From: Myxococcus stipitatus DSM 14675
GTDB lineage: Bacteria > Myxococcota > Myxococcia > Myxococcales > Myxococcaceae
DNA: 64,000 bases
Direction of reading: 5' to 3'
Assembly (NCBI RefSeq): GCF_000331735.1
Contig: NC_020126.1
Coordinates: forward strand, 4,774,001-4,838,000
Shown: piece after piece, positions 18,656 to 27,291 of the stretch
How positions within the stretch are numbered: the first letter of the stretch is position 1
Layout of the letters: each line of letters starts with the position of its first letter
Program-made: the position numbers and the translations under genes
The notes under the pieces: model-generated
Databases searched by the model: none
What the model was told of the DNA's origin: nothing
Seen by the model: the letters and a program-made list of their open reading frames with translations, nothing else

Positions 18656-19852
18656 ATGCGGACCTTTTCCCTTGTTGTTGGATTGCTGCTGCTGGCTCCG
18701 AAGGCGCTGGCGACCGAAGACGCGACGACGACCAAGCCCGTGCGCTCCGGTACAGCCACCGTGCCGCTGGACGAGCTGATTCCCCTCTATGCGGGACGTG
18801 AGGCCCCTGTTCCCGCGCCGCCCACGGATGCGGTGGTGACGAGCACGCTGAAGGGGCGGCTGTCCGCCGATGCCCTCCAGGTCGAGGCGGGCTTCCAGGT
18901 GGAGGTGCTCGCCGACGGGCGATGGACACAGGTCCGGTTGCTCCAGCTCGACTCGGACACCTTCACGACGACGCTGCCGACCTTGGATGACGCGATGGTC
19001 GGCGTGGTGGATGGGTATCTGTGTCTGTTGACGCGCAAGGCGGGGCGCCATGTCTTCGATGTGGGGCTCACCGTGCGCTCTCAAGTCACGGGTCCGGAGC
19101 GGCGCGCGCAGCTTCGCTTCGGTCCCCATGCTTCACCCGTGCCGCTCGCGCTGGAGGCCGACACGTCTGTCTTCACGCTGACGGAGTCCTTGGCCACGTC
19201 TCGCGACGGCTACACCGTGTATCCCGCGCAGGGGGCGCTGCGTGTGGGGTGGCGAGCCCTGGCACCGGTGGCTCGCGAGGCGAAGCCCCAGGTGCGTCCA
19301 CCGTTGGAGCCGCGCATCTCGGAGGCCACCGCGTCCTGGGTGTCCACGCTGGAGGGGCGTGCGACGCTGCGCGTCCGCTATGACTTGAGCCTGGACCGCG
19401 AGCAGTCGCTGGAGCTCTCGGTGCCGGAAGGGCTCACGTTGGAGCGGGTCACGCTCAATGCCATCCCCGTGTCCGTGGAGAGCGTGGAGGCGGGCGTGTT
19501 GAAGCTCAAGGTGGCTCCGCCGCGCCTGGGCGAGACGGAGGGCGCGCTGGAGGTGGTGCTGACGCAGGAGCTGGGCGTGTTCCATCTCTCCGGGAAGCTG
19601 AAGCTGGCGCTGCCTCGCGTCTCGTGGCCGGTGGCCGAGCTGCGGGCCCGCGCGCACTTCCCCACGGTGTTCAACTACCGCCGCGAGGGTGGCAGCCTGG
19701 AGTTGCTCGAGGGCGAGGATGTCGCGGCGCTGGCCGTGGATGCGTCGCTGCCGGGCAAGGTGCTGCACTTCCGCCAGTACCTGGTGGCGGCGTCCGCGCC
19801 GACGCTGGAGCTGGGCTACTCCGTGGACATCTCCAGCAGCTACTTCCGCTGA
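18656..19852 (+). CDS. Exported protein of unknown function in the creD operon
   Basis: 398 residues with a clear signal peptide (hydrophobic core followed by A-L-A-T-E). The rest is beta-rich with no membrane segment and no domain I recognise. An L-D-E-L-I-P-L-Y segment near residue 39 and repeated V-T-L / L-E-L strands suggest a periplasmic beta-sandwich protein. It starts 6 bases after the CreD-like stop, so they are almost surely co-transcribed. Its 3' end overlaps the convergent histidine kinase gene by 13 bases. It may be a periplasmic partner of the membrane protein; this is context inference only. Confidence 0.55.
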   Translation: MRTFSLVVGLLLLAPKALATEDATTTKPVRSGTATVPLDELIPLYAGREAPVPAPPTDAVVTSTLKGRLSADALQVEAGFQVEVLADGRWTQVRLLQLDSDTFTTTLPTLDDAMVGVVDGYLCLLTRKAGRHVFDVGLTVRSQVTGPERRAQLRFGPHASPVPLALEADTSVFTLTESLATSRDGYTVYPAQGALRVGWRALAPVAREAKPQVRPPLEPRISEATASWVSTLEGRATLRVRYDLSLDREQSLELSVPEGLTLERVTLNAIPVSVESVEAGVLKLKVAPPRLGETEGALEVVLTQELGVFHLSGKLKLALPRVSWPVAELRARAHFPTVFNYRREGGSLELLEGEDVAALAVDASLPGKVLHFRQYLVAASAPTLELGYSVDISSSYFR

Positions 19853-21480
19853 GTCGAGGCAGGGGGCGCCGCCACTGCGAAGGCGGCGCCCGGGTTCGGC
19901 GGCTGGGCGGGGCGCAGCTCCAGGCTCGCGCCGAAGGCCCGCAGCATCGACTGGGAGATGGTGAGGCCCAGTCCCGTCCCGCCGCGTGCGCGCGCCGTGG
20001 TGAAGAAGGCGTCGAAGATGCGCGCCCGGTTCGCCTCGGAGATTCCGGGGCCGGTGTCGCGCACGACGACGTGTGTGGCGCCGGTGCTGGAGGTCTCCAC
20101 GGACAGCGAGACCTGGACGTCCGCGCCGCCGTGCTGACCCGCGTTGGTGATGAGCTGCCAGAGGACGTCGTCCATCACCTCGGCGGGCAGGGCGACGGTG
20201 AGGCCCTCGGGCACCGGGCCCAGGTCGACCTTCGCGAGCCCCGCCGCATCGCTCCGCGCGACGAGCGCCTTCAGCAGCGGCCCCAGCTCCACGCTCGCGG
20301 GGGTGGCGGTCATCGAGTCGGCGCGAGCCAGCTCGAGCAGCCGCTGCACCAGCCGCGTGAGCCGCTTCGCGTCGGCATCCACGTTGGACAGGAAGCGCGA
20401 GCGCTGCTCGGGTGTCATCGCGTCGGCGCTGTCTCGCAGCAGCTCCACCGCGCCCTGGATCGAGGCGAGCGGCGTCTTGAACTCATGCGAGACATTGGCG
20501 GCGAACGAGCGGATGTATTGATTCCGGTCTCTCAGCGCGGAGGCCATGCCCGCCAGGGATTCGGACAGCTCAGCCAGCTCCGCGACGACGGGGCGGGCCA
20601 TGGGCTCGAAGCCTTCGGGGGCGCTCGCGGCGATGGCGCGGGTCTGCCGCACGAGCGCGCGCACGGGACGGCCCAGCAACGTGGCGGCGGCGAGCGACAT
20701 CAACGCCAGCGCACTGAGCAGCACGAGCCCCGTGGCCGTCAGGTTCCACCGGTCCGAGTAGAGCGCCTTGGTGAAGGTCATCGGCGTGCGCGCCAGCACC
20801 ACGGCGCCCCAGACACGCTCCCCCTGGATGACGGGCAGCGCCACCGAGACGCGGATGCCCGTGTCCCGGCTCAGCGAGGCCAGGGGCGTGTCCTCCGGCT
20901 CGGAGTGACGGCGCCGCAGGACACTGGTGGGCAGGCCGTGGAGGGCCTGCTTCACTTCGGGCCGGTTGGCGAGCGACGCGCCCATCAGGTCCATGCCGCT
21001 GCCGGACACCACCACGCCGCCCGCGTCGACGACCCGGATGCCCGCGAGCGTGGCGGCTCGCACGTTCTCCAGCACGGGGCGCAGCCGTTGGCCCACGTCC
21101 AGCGCCAGGGGCTCGCCTGGCACGAGCGAGCGAGGCGGGGTGTCATCGGAAGGCAGCGGCTCATCCGAGGCTCTCAGCGACGGGAGGATGGGCCTCAAGC
21201 GCTGGTCATCGGGGATGGGGAAGGGCCACTTGGCGGTGCGCGGCTTGCCGTAGTCCCGGGAGCCCACCTGCTCGGCCAGCATGGCCCGGTAGACCTCGGT
21301 GATGACGGCGCCTTGCGTGAGCAGCTCCATCTCCGTCTGCCGGATGAGCTGGTTGTCATAGACACGCACGAAGGCCAGCCCACCCAACGTGAGCACGAAG
21401 CCCGCGAGCCCCACCGTGGCGAAGACCATCCACAGCCGAGGCCGAGGCCTACGGGAGGGCGAGCCGGTAGCCGAGGCCAT
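19840..21480 (-). CDS. Membrane sensor histidine kinase (CreC-like context)
   Basis: 546 residues from ATG at 21480, 32 bases inside the regulator gene. Two membrane helices (about 20-40 and 245-265) flank a periplasmic sensor region of roughly 200 residues. A HAMP-like segment, the H-box S-H-E-F-K-T-P-L, the N-box W-Q-L-I-T-N-A-G-Q-H, and the G1/G2 boxes D-T-G-P-G-I and G-G-T-G-L-G-L follow. It autophosphorylates on the H-box histidine and passes phosphate to the adjacent regulator. Neighbouring creD suggests a CreC-like role; the signal is not evident. Confidence 0.85.
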   Translation of the reverse strand: MASATGSPSRRPRPRLWMVFATVGLAGFVLTLGGLAFVRVYDNQLIRQTEMELLTQGAVITEVYRAMLAEQVGSRDYGKPRTAKWPFPIPDDQRLRPILPSLRASDEPLPSDDTPPRSLVPGEPLALDVGQRLRPVLENVRAATLAGIRVVDAGGVVVSGSGMDLMGASLANRPEVKQALHGLPTSVLRRRHSEPEDTPLASLSRDTGIRVSVALPVIQGERVWGAVVLARTPMTFTKALYSDRWNLTATGLVLLSALALMSLAAATLLGRPVRALVRQTRAIAASAPEGFEPMARPVVAELAELSESLAGMASALRDRNQYIRSFAANVSHEFKTPLASIQGAVELLRDSADAMTPEQRSRFLSNVDADAKRLTRLVQRLLELARADSMTATPASVELGPLLKALVARSDAAGLAKVDLGPVPEGLTVALPAEVMDDVLWQLITNAGQHGGADVQVSLSVETSSTGATHVVVRDTGPGISEANRARIFDAFFTTARARGGTGLGLTISQSMLRAFGASLELRPAQPPNPGAAFAVAAPPASTQRK

Positions 21481-22141
21481 GCACTGTCTCGATGACTTCG
21501 CCGCCCGCCGCGGCGAACTTCTGGCGCACCCGACGCACGTGGCTGTCGATGGTGCGCTCACTCACCACGCCGTCGTCGTAGACGCGCGTCATCATCTCGT
21601 CGCGGGTGAAGACCTTGCCCGGGACGCGCAGCAGCGCGGCGAGCAGGTGGAACTCCGTCACCGTGAGGACGACCTCCTTCTCCGACCACCAGGCCCGGAA
21701 GAGCTCTTCGTCCAGCTTCAGCGGGCCGCGCGAGAGCGGTGGCCGGGCGTCCGTGGGGGCCTTCGGTGTCGGACGCGCGCGGCGCAGGACGGCCTTCACG
21801 CGCGCCACCAGCTCGCGGGGGCTGAAGGGCTTGGTGAGGTAGTCGTCGCCGCCCAGCTCCAGGCCGAGGATGCGGTCCACCTCGTCGTCGCGCGAGGAGA
21901 GGAAGACGATGGGCAACTCGTGGGAGCGGCGGACCGCCCGGCACACCTCGAGCCCGTCCATCTCCGGCATCATGATGTCCAGGACGATGAGCGCGGGGGG
22001 CGCGCGTCGGACGTGGTCCACCGCGGCCTGTCCATCCGGGGCCTCCTCCACGCGGAAGCCCCCTTGCTCCAGCGCGAAGCGGACGATGTCCCGCAGGTGG
22101 GGATCATCATCGACGACGAGGATGGTGGGACGTTCAGCCAC
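21449..22141 (-). CDS. OmpR/PhoB-family response regulator (CreB-like context)
   Basis: 230 residues. The receiver has V-V-D-D-D-P near the N-terminus, the phosphoacceptor in L-I-V-L-D-I-M-M-P, and the conserved lysine in Y-L-T-K-P-F. The C-terminal winged helix ends V-R-G/V-H-G-L-G-Y-R-L, typical of DNA-binding OmpR-type regulators. It is first in an operon with the kinase and overlaps it by 32 bases. A candidate 11-bp-phased binding site lies upstream of the CreD-like gene. Confidence 0.88.
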   Translation of the reverse strand: MAERPTILVVDDDPHLRDIVRFALEQGGFRVEEAPDGQAAVDHVRRAPPALIVLDIMMPEMDGLEVCRAVRRSHELPIVFLSSRDDEVDRILGLELGGDDYLTKPFSPRELVARVKAVLRRARPTPKAPTDARPPLSRGPLKLDEELFRAWWSEKEVVLTVTEFHLLAALLRVPGKVFTRDEMMTRVYDDGVVSERTIDSHVRRVRQKFAAAGGEVIETVHGLGYRLALP

Positions 22142-22224
22142 GGTGGGCGGACTCTATCCCAGGGGCACGCGGTGGCGGGCTCCTCGAACAGGCACCAGGA
22201 CCGGGGTTTTCAGGGGGGAAGGGA

Positions 22225-22259
22225 CGGGACGAGCGACCTCTTGGGAGGCGCTCGTCCCG
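22225..22259 (-). terminator. Strong stem-loop between small ORF and regulator gene
   Basis: CGGGACGAGCG (22225-22235) pairs perfectly with CGCTCGTCCCG (22249-22259). Inside, CCTC and GAGG extend the stem around a TTGG tetraloop with one bulged A. It sits 25 bases after the stop of the 49-residue membrane protein and before the regulator gene, both leftward. There is no T-run after it. Confidence 0.6.
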
Positions 22260-22283
22260 GGGGCACCAGGACGTCGTCCTGGA

Positions 22284-22433
22284 TCAGCCCATCACTTGGG
22301 GCGAGGAGTACGGCGGATACTCCTCGCGAGCCTTGATACGTCGCGTCCGCCGACGCGGGCGCCGGATGGTCACTGCCGCGACGAGCGCGAGGACCACCGG
22401 CACGAACACCAACAACGATTGAGTCGTCACCAT
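22284..22433 (-). CDS. Small single-helix membrane protein (49 residues)
   Basis: This reading frame is short but convincing. It has a near-ideal Shine-Dalgarno (AAGGAGG) a few bases before ATG at 22433. A hydrophobic helix of about 18 residues follows (S-L-L-V-F-V-P-V-V-L-A-L-V-A-A-V), then a strongly basic stretch (R-R-P-R-R-R-T-R-R) and a short C-terminal tail. The basic block after the helix predicts N-out, C-in. A strong stem-loop follows the stop. It lies upstream of the two-component genes on the same strand, so it may be a small regulator or an independent membrane peptide; function unknown. Confidence 0.6.
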   Translation of the reverse strand: MVTTQSLLVFVPVVLALVAAVTIRRPRRRTRRIKAREEYPPYSSPQVMG

Positions 22434-22538
22434 CTCCCTCCTTCAGGAACTATGGCGGAGGGGTCTGACGTGCCGTCCCGGGAAAACCTGACTAGCCAGA
22501 CACCGGGAGTGTGGGTCCAGGTGTGACGCGGGGGCTGC

Positions 22539-23060
22539 TCAGTCCTTCACGACAGAGGTGATGCCGAGGGGGAACGGCGGGCCGATGAAGTTGTCGTCCG
22601 ACGTACAGGGGCGCTGGGCGATATCGCGCAGGTCCGCGGAGTAGTAGCCCCAGGCGGAGTCGTTGCCCTTCTCGTAGAACACGGAGCCGTCGGGCAGGAC
22701 GACCTTCCAGACGTACTGGAGCTGCTCGTACCACTTGGGCGAGCTGCGCGTGGAGGTGGTCTTCCGGAACGTCACCGCCCAGGTCCACGGTGCGGACGCG
22801 GGGACGGCGAGCGTCTGCGTGTCGTCCCAGTCGAAGGCGACGCCGTTGTTGAAGCCGCCCCAGCCGTGGACGAGGTAGACGGACGTGCCCCAGGGCAGCG
22901 TGAGGTTCCGGTAGGACATCCGGACCTCGGCCTCGTAGGAGCTGGCGTAGAGGCACGAGTGGAGCACCGCGCGTCCGTCCGCCCACTGCTCGATGGCGAA
23001 GGACGTCGATGAGGTGAGAAAGAGGGCGAGGGCAAGGAGTCTTCCAGCAGGCGCGGTCAT
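22539..23060 (-). CDS. Exported protein of unknown function
   Basis: 173 residues with a signal peptide (hydrophobic core ending S-F-A-I). The mature part is rich in Trp, Tyr and beta-strand patterns (W-T-W-A-V-T-F, Y-V-W-K-V-V-L) with two cysteines that could form one disulfide. The aromatic strands recall carbohydrate-binding beta-sandwiches, but no family motif is certain. The start ATG at 23060 has only a weak ribosome site. No operon partner is obvious: the neighbours on the same strand are separated by about 100 bases. Confidence 0.5.
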   Translation of the reverse strand: MTAPAGRLLALALFLTSSTSFAIEQWADGRAVLHSCLYASSYEAEVRMSYRNLTLPWGTSVYLVHGWGGFNNGVAFDWDDTQTLAVPASAPWTWAVTFRKTTSTRSSPKWYEQLQYVWKVVLPDGSVFYEKGNDSAWGYYSADLRDIAQRPCTSDDNFIGPPFPLGITSVVKD

Positions 23061-23165
23061 GTCGTTATCCCGGTCGCGAGGTCTGGAGGCTCTCTAGCAT
23101 GTGACGCGACAGTGTTCACTTCGTGTGTGTCTGTCTATTCGGCGTCGGAGGCGGTGTGCCGGGGG

Positions 23166-23990
23166 TCACCGGATGACCGTCGTCGAGCGCTCGGAGCCGG
23201 TCCTGGAGACGCGGCGGGAGTCGTGGCCGTTGAAGTCCTCGGCCTCGTCTTCGCCCACGAGGATGCGCAGGGTGACGCGGGTCACCCAGCGTCCCGCATC
23301 CAGGGTGTGCGCGACCTGGTAGCGAGGCACGCCCGTGGTGGGCTCGCCCAAGCGGAAGCGGAGCTCCCGGAGCGCGTCGACATACGCGGCCAGCGGCTCC
23401 ATGCGCGTCAGGGCCCGGCGCAGCACCTTGTCCGCGCGCTTGCTCATCACCCGGTCCCAGAACAGATACCCCGCGCCGAGCGTGGCGGAGCTGGTGAAGT
23501 AGATGACGAAGTTGAGCATGCCTCCCAGGTAGCGATTGCGCGTGAAGCCCTGCGCACCCGTCGCCTCGGTGAGGATGTCCTTGAGCGTCTCCGCCGCGCC
23601 CTGATGCGCCATCGTCAGCCACTCGCGTGACTCCTTGGGCACGCCGAGGAGCAGCCGGCACATCGCCACGTGCAGCACGAGCAGGGAGACGCGCGCGGCG
23701 TCTCGTTCAGCACTCAACGCTTGGGTGAAGCAGAGGCTCGCGGACTTGAGGTGCTCCAGCCGCTCGTCGCGCGAGCACTGGGGCTTCGCGGCGGCCTCCA
23801 GGTGATTGCGGCCTTCATGAAAGGCCCCCTGGCGCAGCAGGTGTGGCTCGCGCGGCAGGTGGCCCAGGAGCACCAACTGCTCACCCTCGGTCCCGAGCAG
23901 CGCCTCGAGGAGCGCCACGGGACCTTCATCCTGCAGCTTTCCGCCCACCTGCCGGGGCGTCGCGAGGATGAGGTCATTCCACGTCGCCAT
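23166..23990 (-). CDS. Protein of unknown function with a central hydrophobic segment
   Basis: 274 residues from ATG at 23990, which has GGGAG 8 bases upstream; the open frame extends further but without a good site. The first half is helical and rich in Leu, Ala and Glu. A hydrophobic stretch near residues 155-180 (M-L-N-F-V-I-Y-F-T-S-S) may be one or two membrane helices. The C-terminal third is soluble and charged. No domain recognised. A GTGGCA/TGCCAC inverted repeat lies 43 bases upstream of the start and could bind a regulator. Confidence 0.5.
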   Translation of the reverse strand: MATWNDLILATPRQVGGKLQDEGPVALLEALLGTEGEQLVLLGHLPREPHLLRQGAFHEGRNHLEAAAKPQCSRDERLEHLKSASLCFTQALSAERDAARVSLLVLHVAMCRLLLGVPKESREWLTMAHQGAAETLKDILTEATGAQGFTRNRYLGGMLNFVIYFTSSATLGAGYLFWDRVMSKRADKVLRRALTRMEPLAAYVDALRELRFRLGEPTTGVPRYQVAHTLDAGRWVTRVTLRILVGEDEAEDFNGHDSRRVSRTGSERSTTVIR

Positions 23991-24032
23991 GTGGGGACTC
24001 CCGTGCGCCGCGGCGCTCCTGCAACCCCCTGG

Positions 24033-24048
24033 GTGGCAAGTGTGCCAC
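24033..24048. promoter_or_regulatory. Inverted repeat upstream of an unknown gene
   Basis: GTGGCA (24033-24038) and TGCCAC (24043-24048) flank the 4-base centre AGTG. It lies 43 bases upstream of the leftward gene starting at 23990. An operator is possible; no promoter boxes were recognised around it. Confidence 0.25.
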
Positions 24049-24133
24049 AGCCTCACGGATTCACGAGCAGACGGCTCGGCTTCCGTCATCCGTCGCGTGC
24101 TCTCTCTTGTGGTGGAGTCACGCGCTTTCAGAG

Positions 24134-24153
24134 CCGGTAGAAAAAGATACCGG
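24134..24153. other. Short perfect stem-loop between two leftward genes
   Basis: CCGGTA (24134-24139) and TACCGG (24148-24153) enclose an A-rich 8-base loop. It lies about 75 bases past the stop of the acetyltransferase gene and may help end that transcript. The stem is only 6 bp. Confidence 0.25.
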
Positions 24154-24226
24154 GCCACGTGGAGTCTTTGCGTGGCGGGTCTTTTTTGCATCGCGGGTCC
24201 GGATGACTCCGCGAGCGTCGAAACGT

Positions 24227-25042
24227 TCAGCTCAGGCCCGGGGCGGGTGCGCTGTAGATGGTGAAGCGCGTCACGGGGCGGTAGCCCAGGCGGGTGTAGA
24301 GCGGGAAGCCGGCCTCGGTGGCGTGGAGCACGCTGCGCTCGATGCCCCAGCTCTCACGCGCTTCGCTCAGCGCGCGGCGCATGGCGGACTCCGCGGCGCC
24401 GATGCGGCGGTGCTCGGGGCGGGTGGCGACCAAGGCGATGTACGCGACACCGTCCACGCGCATCACCACCGAGCTGCTCGCGGCGGCGTCGCCCTGACAT
24501 GCGACGAAGCCGCGAGACTCCGTGCCGAAGAAGCTCTCCACGTCCATCGCCTCGCGGCCGAGCTCCCGAGGCATGTCGTACGAGAGCGCGTTGATGTCGG
24601 CCACGGCCTGACGCCCCCACGCGTTGACGACGGGGCGGACGTCCATGGGAGAGGGCGGACGGGTGGGCTCGGCGAGCCGGTCGCACACCATGCCGGTGAC
24701 GCTGGTGAGGGGCTTGAGCTTGTACCAGGCGAGGATGGACGCGGCCTGGGCTCTCACCTGGGGCGACAGCCAGTCCTCCGACACGATGAAGGACCAGGGG
24801 TGCTTGCCCATGGAGAAGTAGCGGGCCGCGGAGGCGGCGGCCGCGGCCAGGCCCTGCTCGGACTCCACGGGGGCACGGAGGAACGCCGTGTTCATCATGT
24901 CCCACGCGACATGACACGCGGCGAGATAGACCTCCGGGCGCTCCACCACTTCGCCCGCGCGACTCCCAAGGGCCATCCTCCGCCACGCGCCTCTGAATTG
25001 CGCATGGGACTCGTCGATCTCGGCCTGGGTGGCGGAGTGCAT
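24227..25042 (-). CDS. GNAT-family N-acetyltransferase
   Basis: 271 residues. The N-terminal half (about 1-125) is helical and unlike known domains. The C-terminal half is a GNAT fold: strand V-A-Y-I-A-L-V-A-T, acetyl-CoA loop R-P-E-H-R-R-I-G-A (R/Q-x-x-G-x-A type), then the Y-T-R-L-G-Y-R-P motif near the end. It transfers an acetyl group from acetyl-CoA to an unknown amine. It lies 91 bases downstream of the VWA lipoprotein gene on the same strand and may share its transcript. Confidence 0.8.
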   Translation of the reverse strand: MHSATQAEIDESHAQFRGAWRRMALGSRAGEVVERPEVYLAACHVAWDMMNTAFLRAPVESEQGLAAAAASAARYFSMGKHPWSFIVSEDWLSPQVRAQAASILAWYKLKPLTSVTGMVCDRLAEPTRPPSPMDVRPVVNAWGRQAVADINALSYDMPRELGREAMDVESFFGTESRGFVACQGDAAASSSVVMRVDGVAYIALVATRPEHRRIGAAESAMRRALSEARESWGIERSVLHATEAGFPLYTRLGYRPVTRFTIYSAPAPGLS

Positions 25043-25133
25043 CGGAGGGCTCCGGGGTAGGGGTGGAGGGCGGAGTGTACCTCAGGCTTTCCGATGCGAA
25101 GACGTGGAGCGGCAGGCGGGCGTGCGTTTCTGT

Positions 25134-27029
25134 TCAGCGCGCGGCCACGCTGCGCATCAAGGGCCGTGCTTGCGCCAACAGCGCGAGGAATTCTTCACGC
25201 TCCGCATTGCCCGCGGGGGTCGCGGCGCGAGCCATCTCCTGCACGGCCTCCAGGCTCCACGCTTCCGCGTGAGGACTGCGACGGAACAGCTCCGCCGCGC
25301 CCATCACCGCGGTCGCGAAGCGCAGGTCCGCGGGGGCCGCCTTGAACGTCTTCGCGAGTGCGCTCGCATGGAAGCGGTACGCACGCTCGGAGGCGGTCGT
25401 TCCGCGAGGCTTCTTCGCGCGCACGCGCACCGTGGCCAGGCCCTCGCCCGCGTCGGGCTCGAGCTCCAGCTCGTACAGCGCGGTGACGGTGTGACCGGAG
25501 CCCAGCTCGCCCGCGTCGACGCGGTCGTCGCGAAAGCTCTGGTCCGCGATGGCGCGGTTCTCGTAGCCGATGAGCCGATAGCGGGTGACCTGCTTGGGGT
25601 CGAACTCCACCTGAATCTTCACGTCCTGCGCGATGACTTCGAGGGTGCCGCCGAGCTGTTCCTGGAAGACACGGCGGGCGGCCATCAGGGAATCCACGTA
25701 GAAGTTGTTGCCGTTCCCCTGGTTCGCGAGCTGCTCCATCATCGTGTCCTTGTAGTTGCTCATGCCGAAGCCCACCGTGGTGAGGGTGATGCCCTCCTTC
25801 ACGAAGCCTCGGATGGCCTTGAGGATCTCCTCGTGTGAGGTCTTCCCCACGTTGGCGTCTCCATCCGAGAGGATGATGACGCGCGAGGTGGAGGTGCCAT
25901 CGAGGGTCTTCATCGCTTCCTCGTAGGCGAGCGCGATACCGGAGCCCATCGCGGTGGAGCCCGATGCGGTGAGGTCCTCGATGGCGGCGTGGATGAGCGC
26001 CTTGCGCTCCATGCCCGTGGGGGGCAGGACGCGTCGGACGGCGCCCGCATACGTGACGAGCGCGACAGTGTCTCCATCGCGGAGGTTGTCCACCAGCATC
26101 CTCAAGGCGCGCTTGGCCAGGGGCAGGCGGTCGGGTGACTGCATGGAGCCGGAGACGTCGACGAGGAAGGTGAGGTGCGCGGGCTTGCGCTCGGCGAGGC
26201 TGAGCCGCTTGCCCTGGACCCCCACGCGCAGCAGGTGGCGTCCTTGCGTGAAGGGGGACGGCGCGGCATCCAGGTGCACGGCGAACGGGCCGTCGCTGGG
26301 GGTGGGCTCGGGATAGGTGTAGCGGAAGTAGTTGAGCATCTCCTCCACCCGCACGGCCTCTCGAGGCGGGAGGCTGCCCGACATCAGGATGCGACGCGTG
26401 AGGGTGTAGGAGGCGGTGTCCACGTCCACCGCGAAGGTGGAGAGGCGATCCTCCTGTGCCGTCACGAAGGGATTCACGCCGTAGTCCTTGAAGGACGCGG
26501 CGCTGGGCTCGGAGGAGGATTCAGCATCACCGCTGGGTGCGCCGCGCTGGGCGGAGCGGCGGATGAGCTCGGCGGAAGTGGGCTCCGCGCGTTTCCCCCC
26601 GAGGATGATGGCTGCCTCGTTGGCGCTGACGCTCCCGCTGGAGGACCCTCTCATCCCAAGGCCTCCGCCTCCGCCTCCGGCCCCTGTGCCCACGGCGCCG
26701 AGCCCCGAGGCCGAAGGGGCCTTCCTCCCAGGCGCGAACATGCGCTTCATGCTCTGCTCCAAGGCTTGTCGGTCGGAGCCGGTCATCGCGCCGGATGGGG
26801 CAGGGGCGCTGGCCTCTCCCATGGGGGCGCGGGGCTTCTCCGGCGTCGAAGGTGCCTGGCTGGCTGTGCGCACGTCCGGAGGAAGGGGGGCTTCCGAGGG
26901 GGCCTTCGACGCCGTCATCGACGGAGGAGGCGGGGGGCTTGCGGGCTCGTTGGGTCGACAGGCGGAGAGCGTGCTGCCCACCGCGAATGCGCACACGACA
27001 CCCGTGACGGCCAAGGGGTTCCGTCTCAT
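25134..27029 (-). CDS. VWA-domain lipoprotein, YfbK type
   Basis: 631 residues. The signal ends G-S-T-L-S-A-C, a lipobox with the lipidated Cys about residue 24. A Pro/Ser-rich low-complexity stretch (25-140) is followed by a YfbK N-domain (V-N-P-F-V, D-V-D-T-A-S-Y). Next comes a von Willebrand A domain with an intact MIDAS motif D-V-S-G-S-M at about residue 289, and the C-terminal domain usual in these proteins (DUF3520). MIDAS domains bind a divalent metal and mediate protein contact. GGAGG lies 6 bases before ATG at 27029. The role is unknown; the C-terminus ends A-R-P-L-M-R-S-V-A-A-R. Confidence 0.82.
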   Translation of the reverse strand: MRRNPLAVTGVVCAFAVGSTLSACRPNEPASPPPPPSMTASKAPSEAPLPPDVRTASQAPSTPEKPRAPMGEASAPAPSGAMTGSDRQALEQSMKRMFAPGRKAPSASGLGAVGTGAGGGGGGLGMRGSSSGSVSANEAAIILGGKRAEPTSAELIRRSAQRGAPSGDAESSSEPSAASFKDYGVNPFVTAQEDRLSTFAVDVDTASYTLTRRILMSGSLPPREAVRVEEMLNYFRYTYPEPTPSDGPFAVHLDAAPSPFTQGRHLLRVGVQGKRLSLAERKPAHLTFLVDVSGSMQSPDRLPLAKRALRMLVDNLRDGDTVALVTYAGAVRRVLPPTGMERKALIHAAIEDLTASGSTAMGSGIALAYEEAMKTLDGTSTSRVIILSDGDANVGKTSHEEILKAIRGFVKEGITLTTVGFGMSNYKDTMMEQLANQGNGNNFYVDSLMAARRVFQEQLGGTLEVIAQDVKIQVEFDPKQVTRYRLIGYENRAIADQSFRDDRVDAGELGSGHTVTALYELELEPDAGEGLATVRVRAKKPRGTTASERAYRFHASALAKTFKAAPADLRFATAVMGAAELFRRSPHAEAWSLEAVQEMARAATPAGNAEREEFLALLAQARPLMRSVAAR

Positions 27030-27291
27030 CCACTGCCTCCAGGTTCAGGAAGGAATCGCTGGGGAGTCGGACAGCAACCCGTGGCGAAAGGTTCCCGAGA
27101 CTTCGCCGTGTCATGGGGGCGACGTGTGGAGGGGCGGCGTACCTCGAGGGTGCGTTGCGTCTGGCCTCCGCGGCCTGTGTGCTGGAGGGGCCTCGCTTGG
27201 GAAGAGGCAGGGTGCCGCTGGCGTGCTCCCCGAGTGTGTCGAGCCTATGGCGCGGCGCGAGCAGCTACAGTGAGGGGAGGGTGGACCGGCC

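Noticed and set aside
17120-19129. Open frame of 669 codons on the minus strand
   Set aside because: It is opposite the CreD-like and exported-protein genes, both of which have clear signals and motifs.
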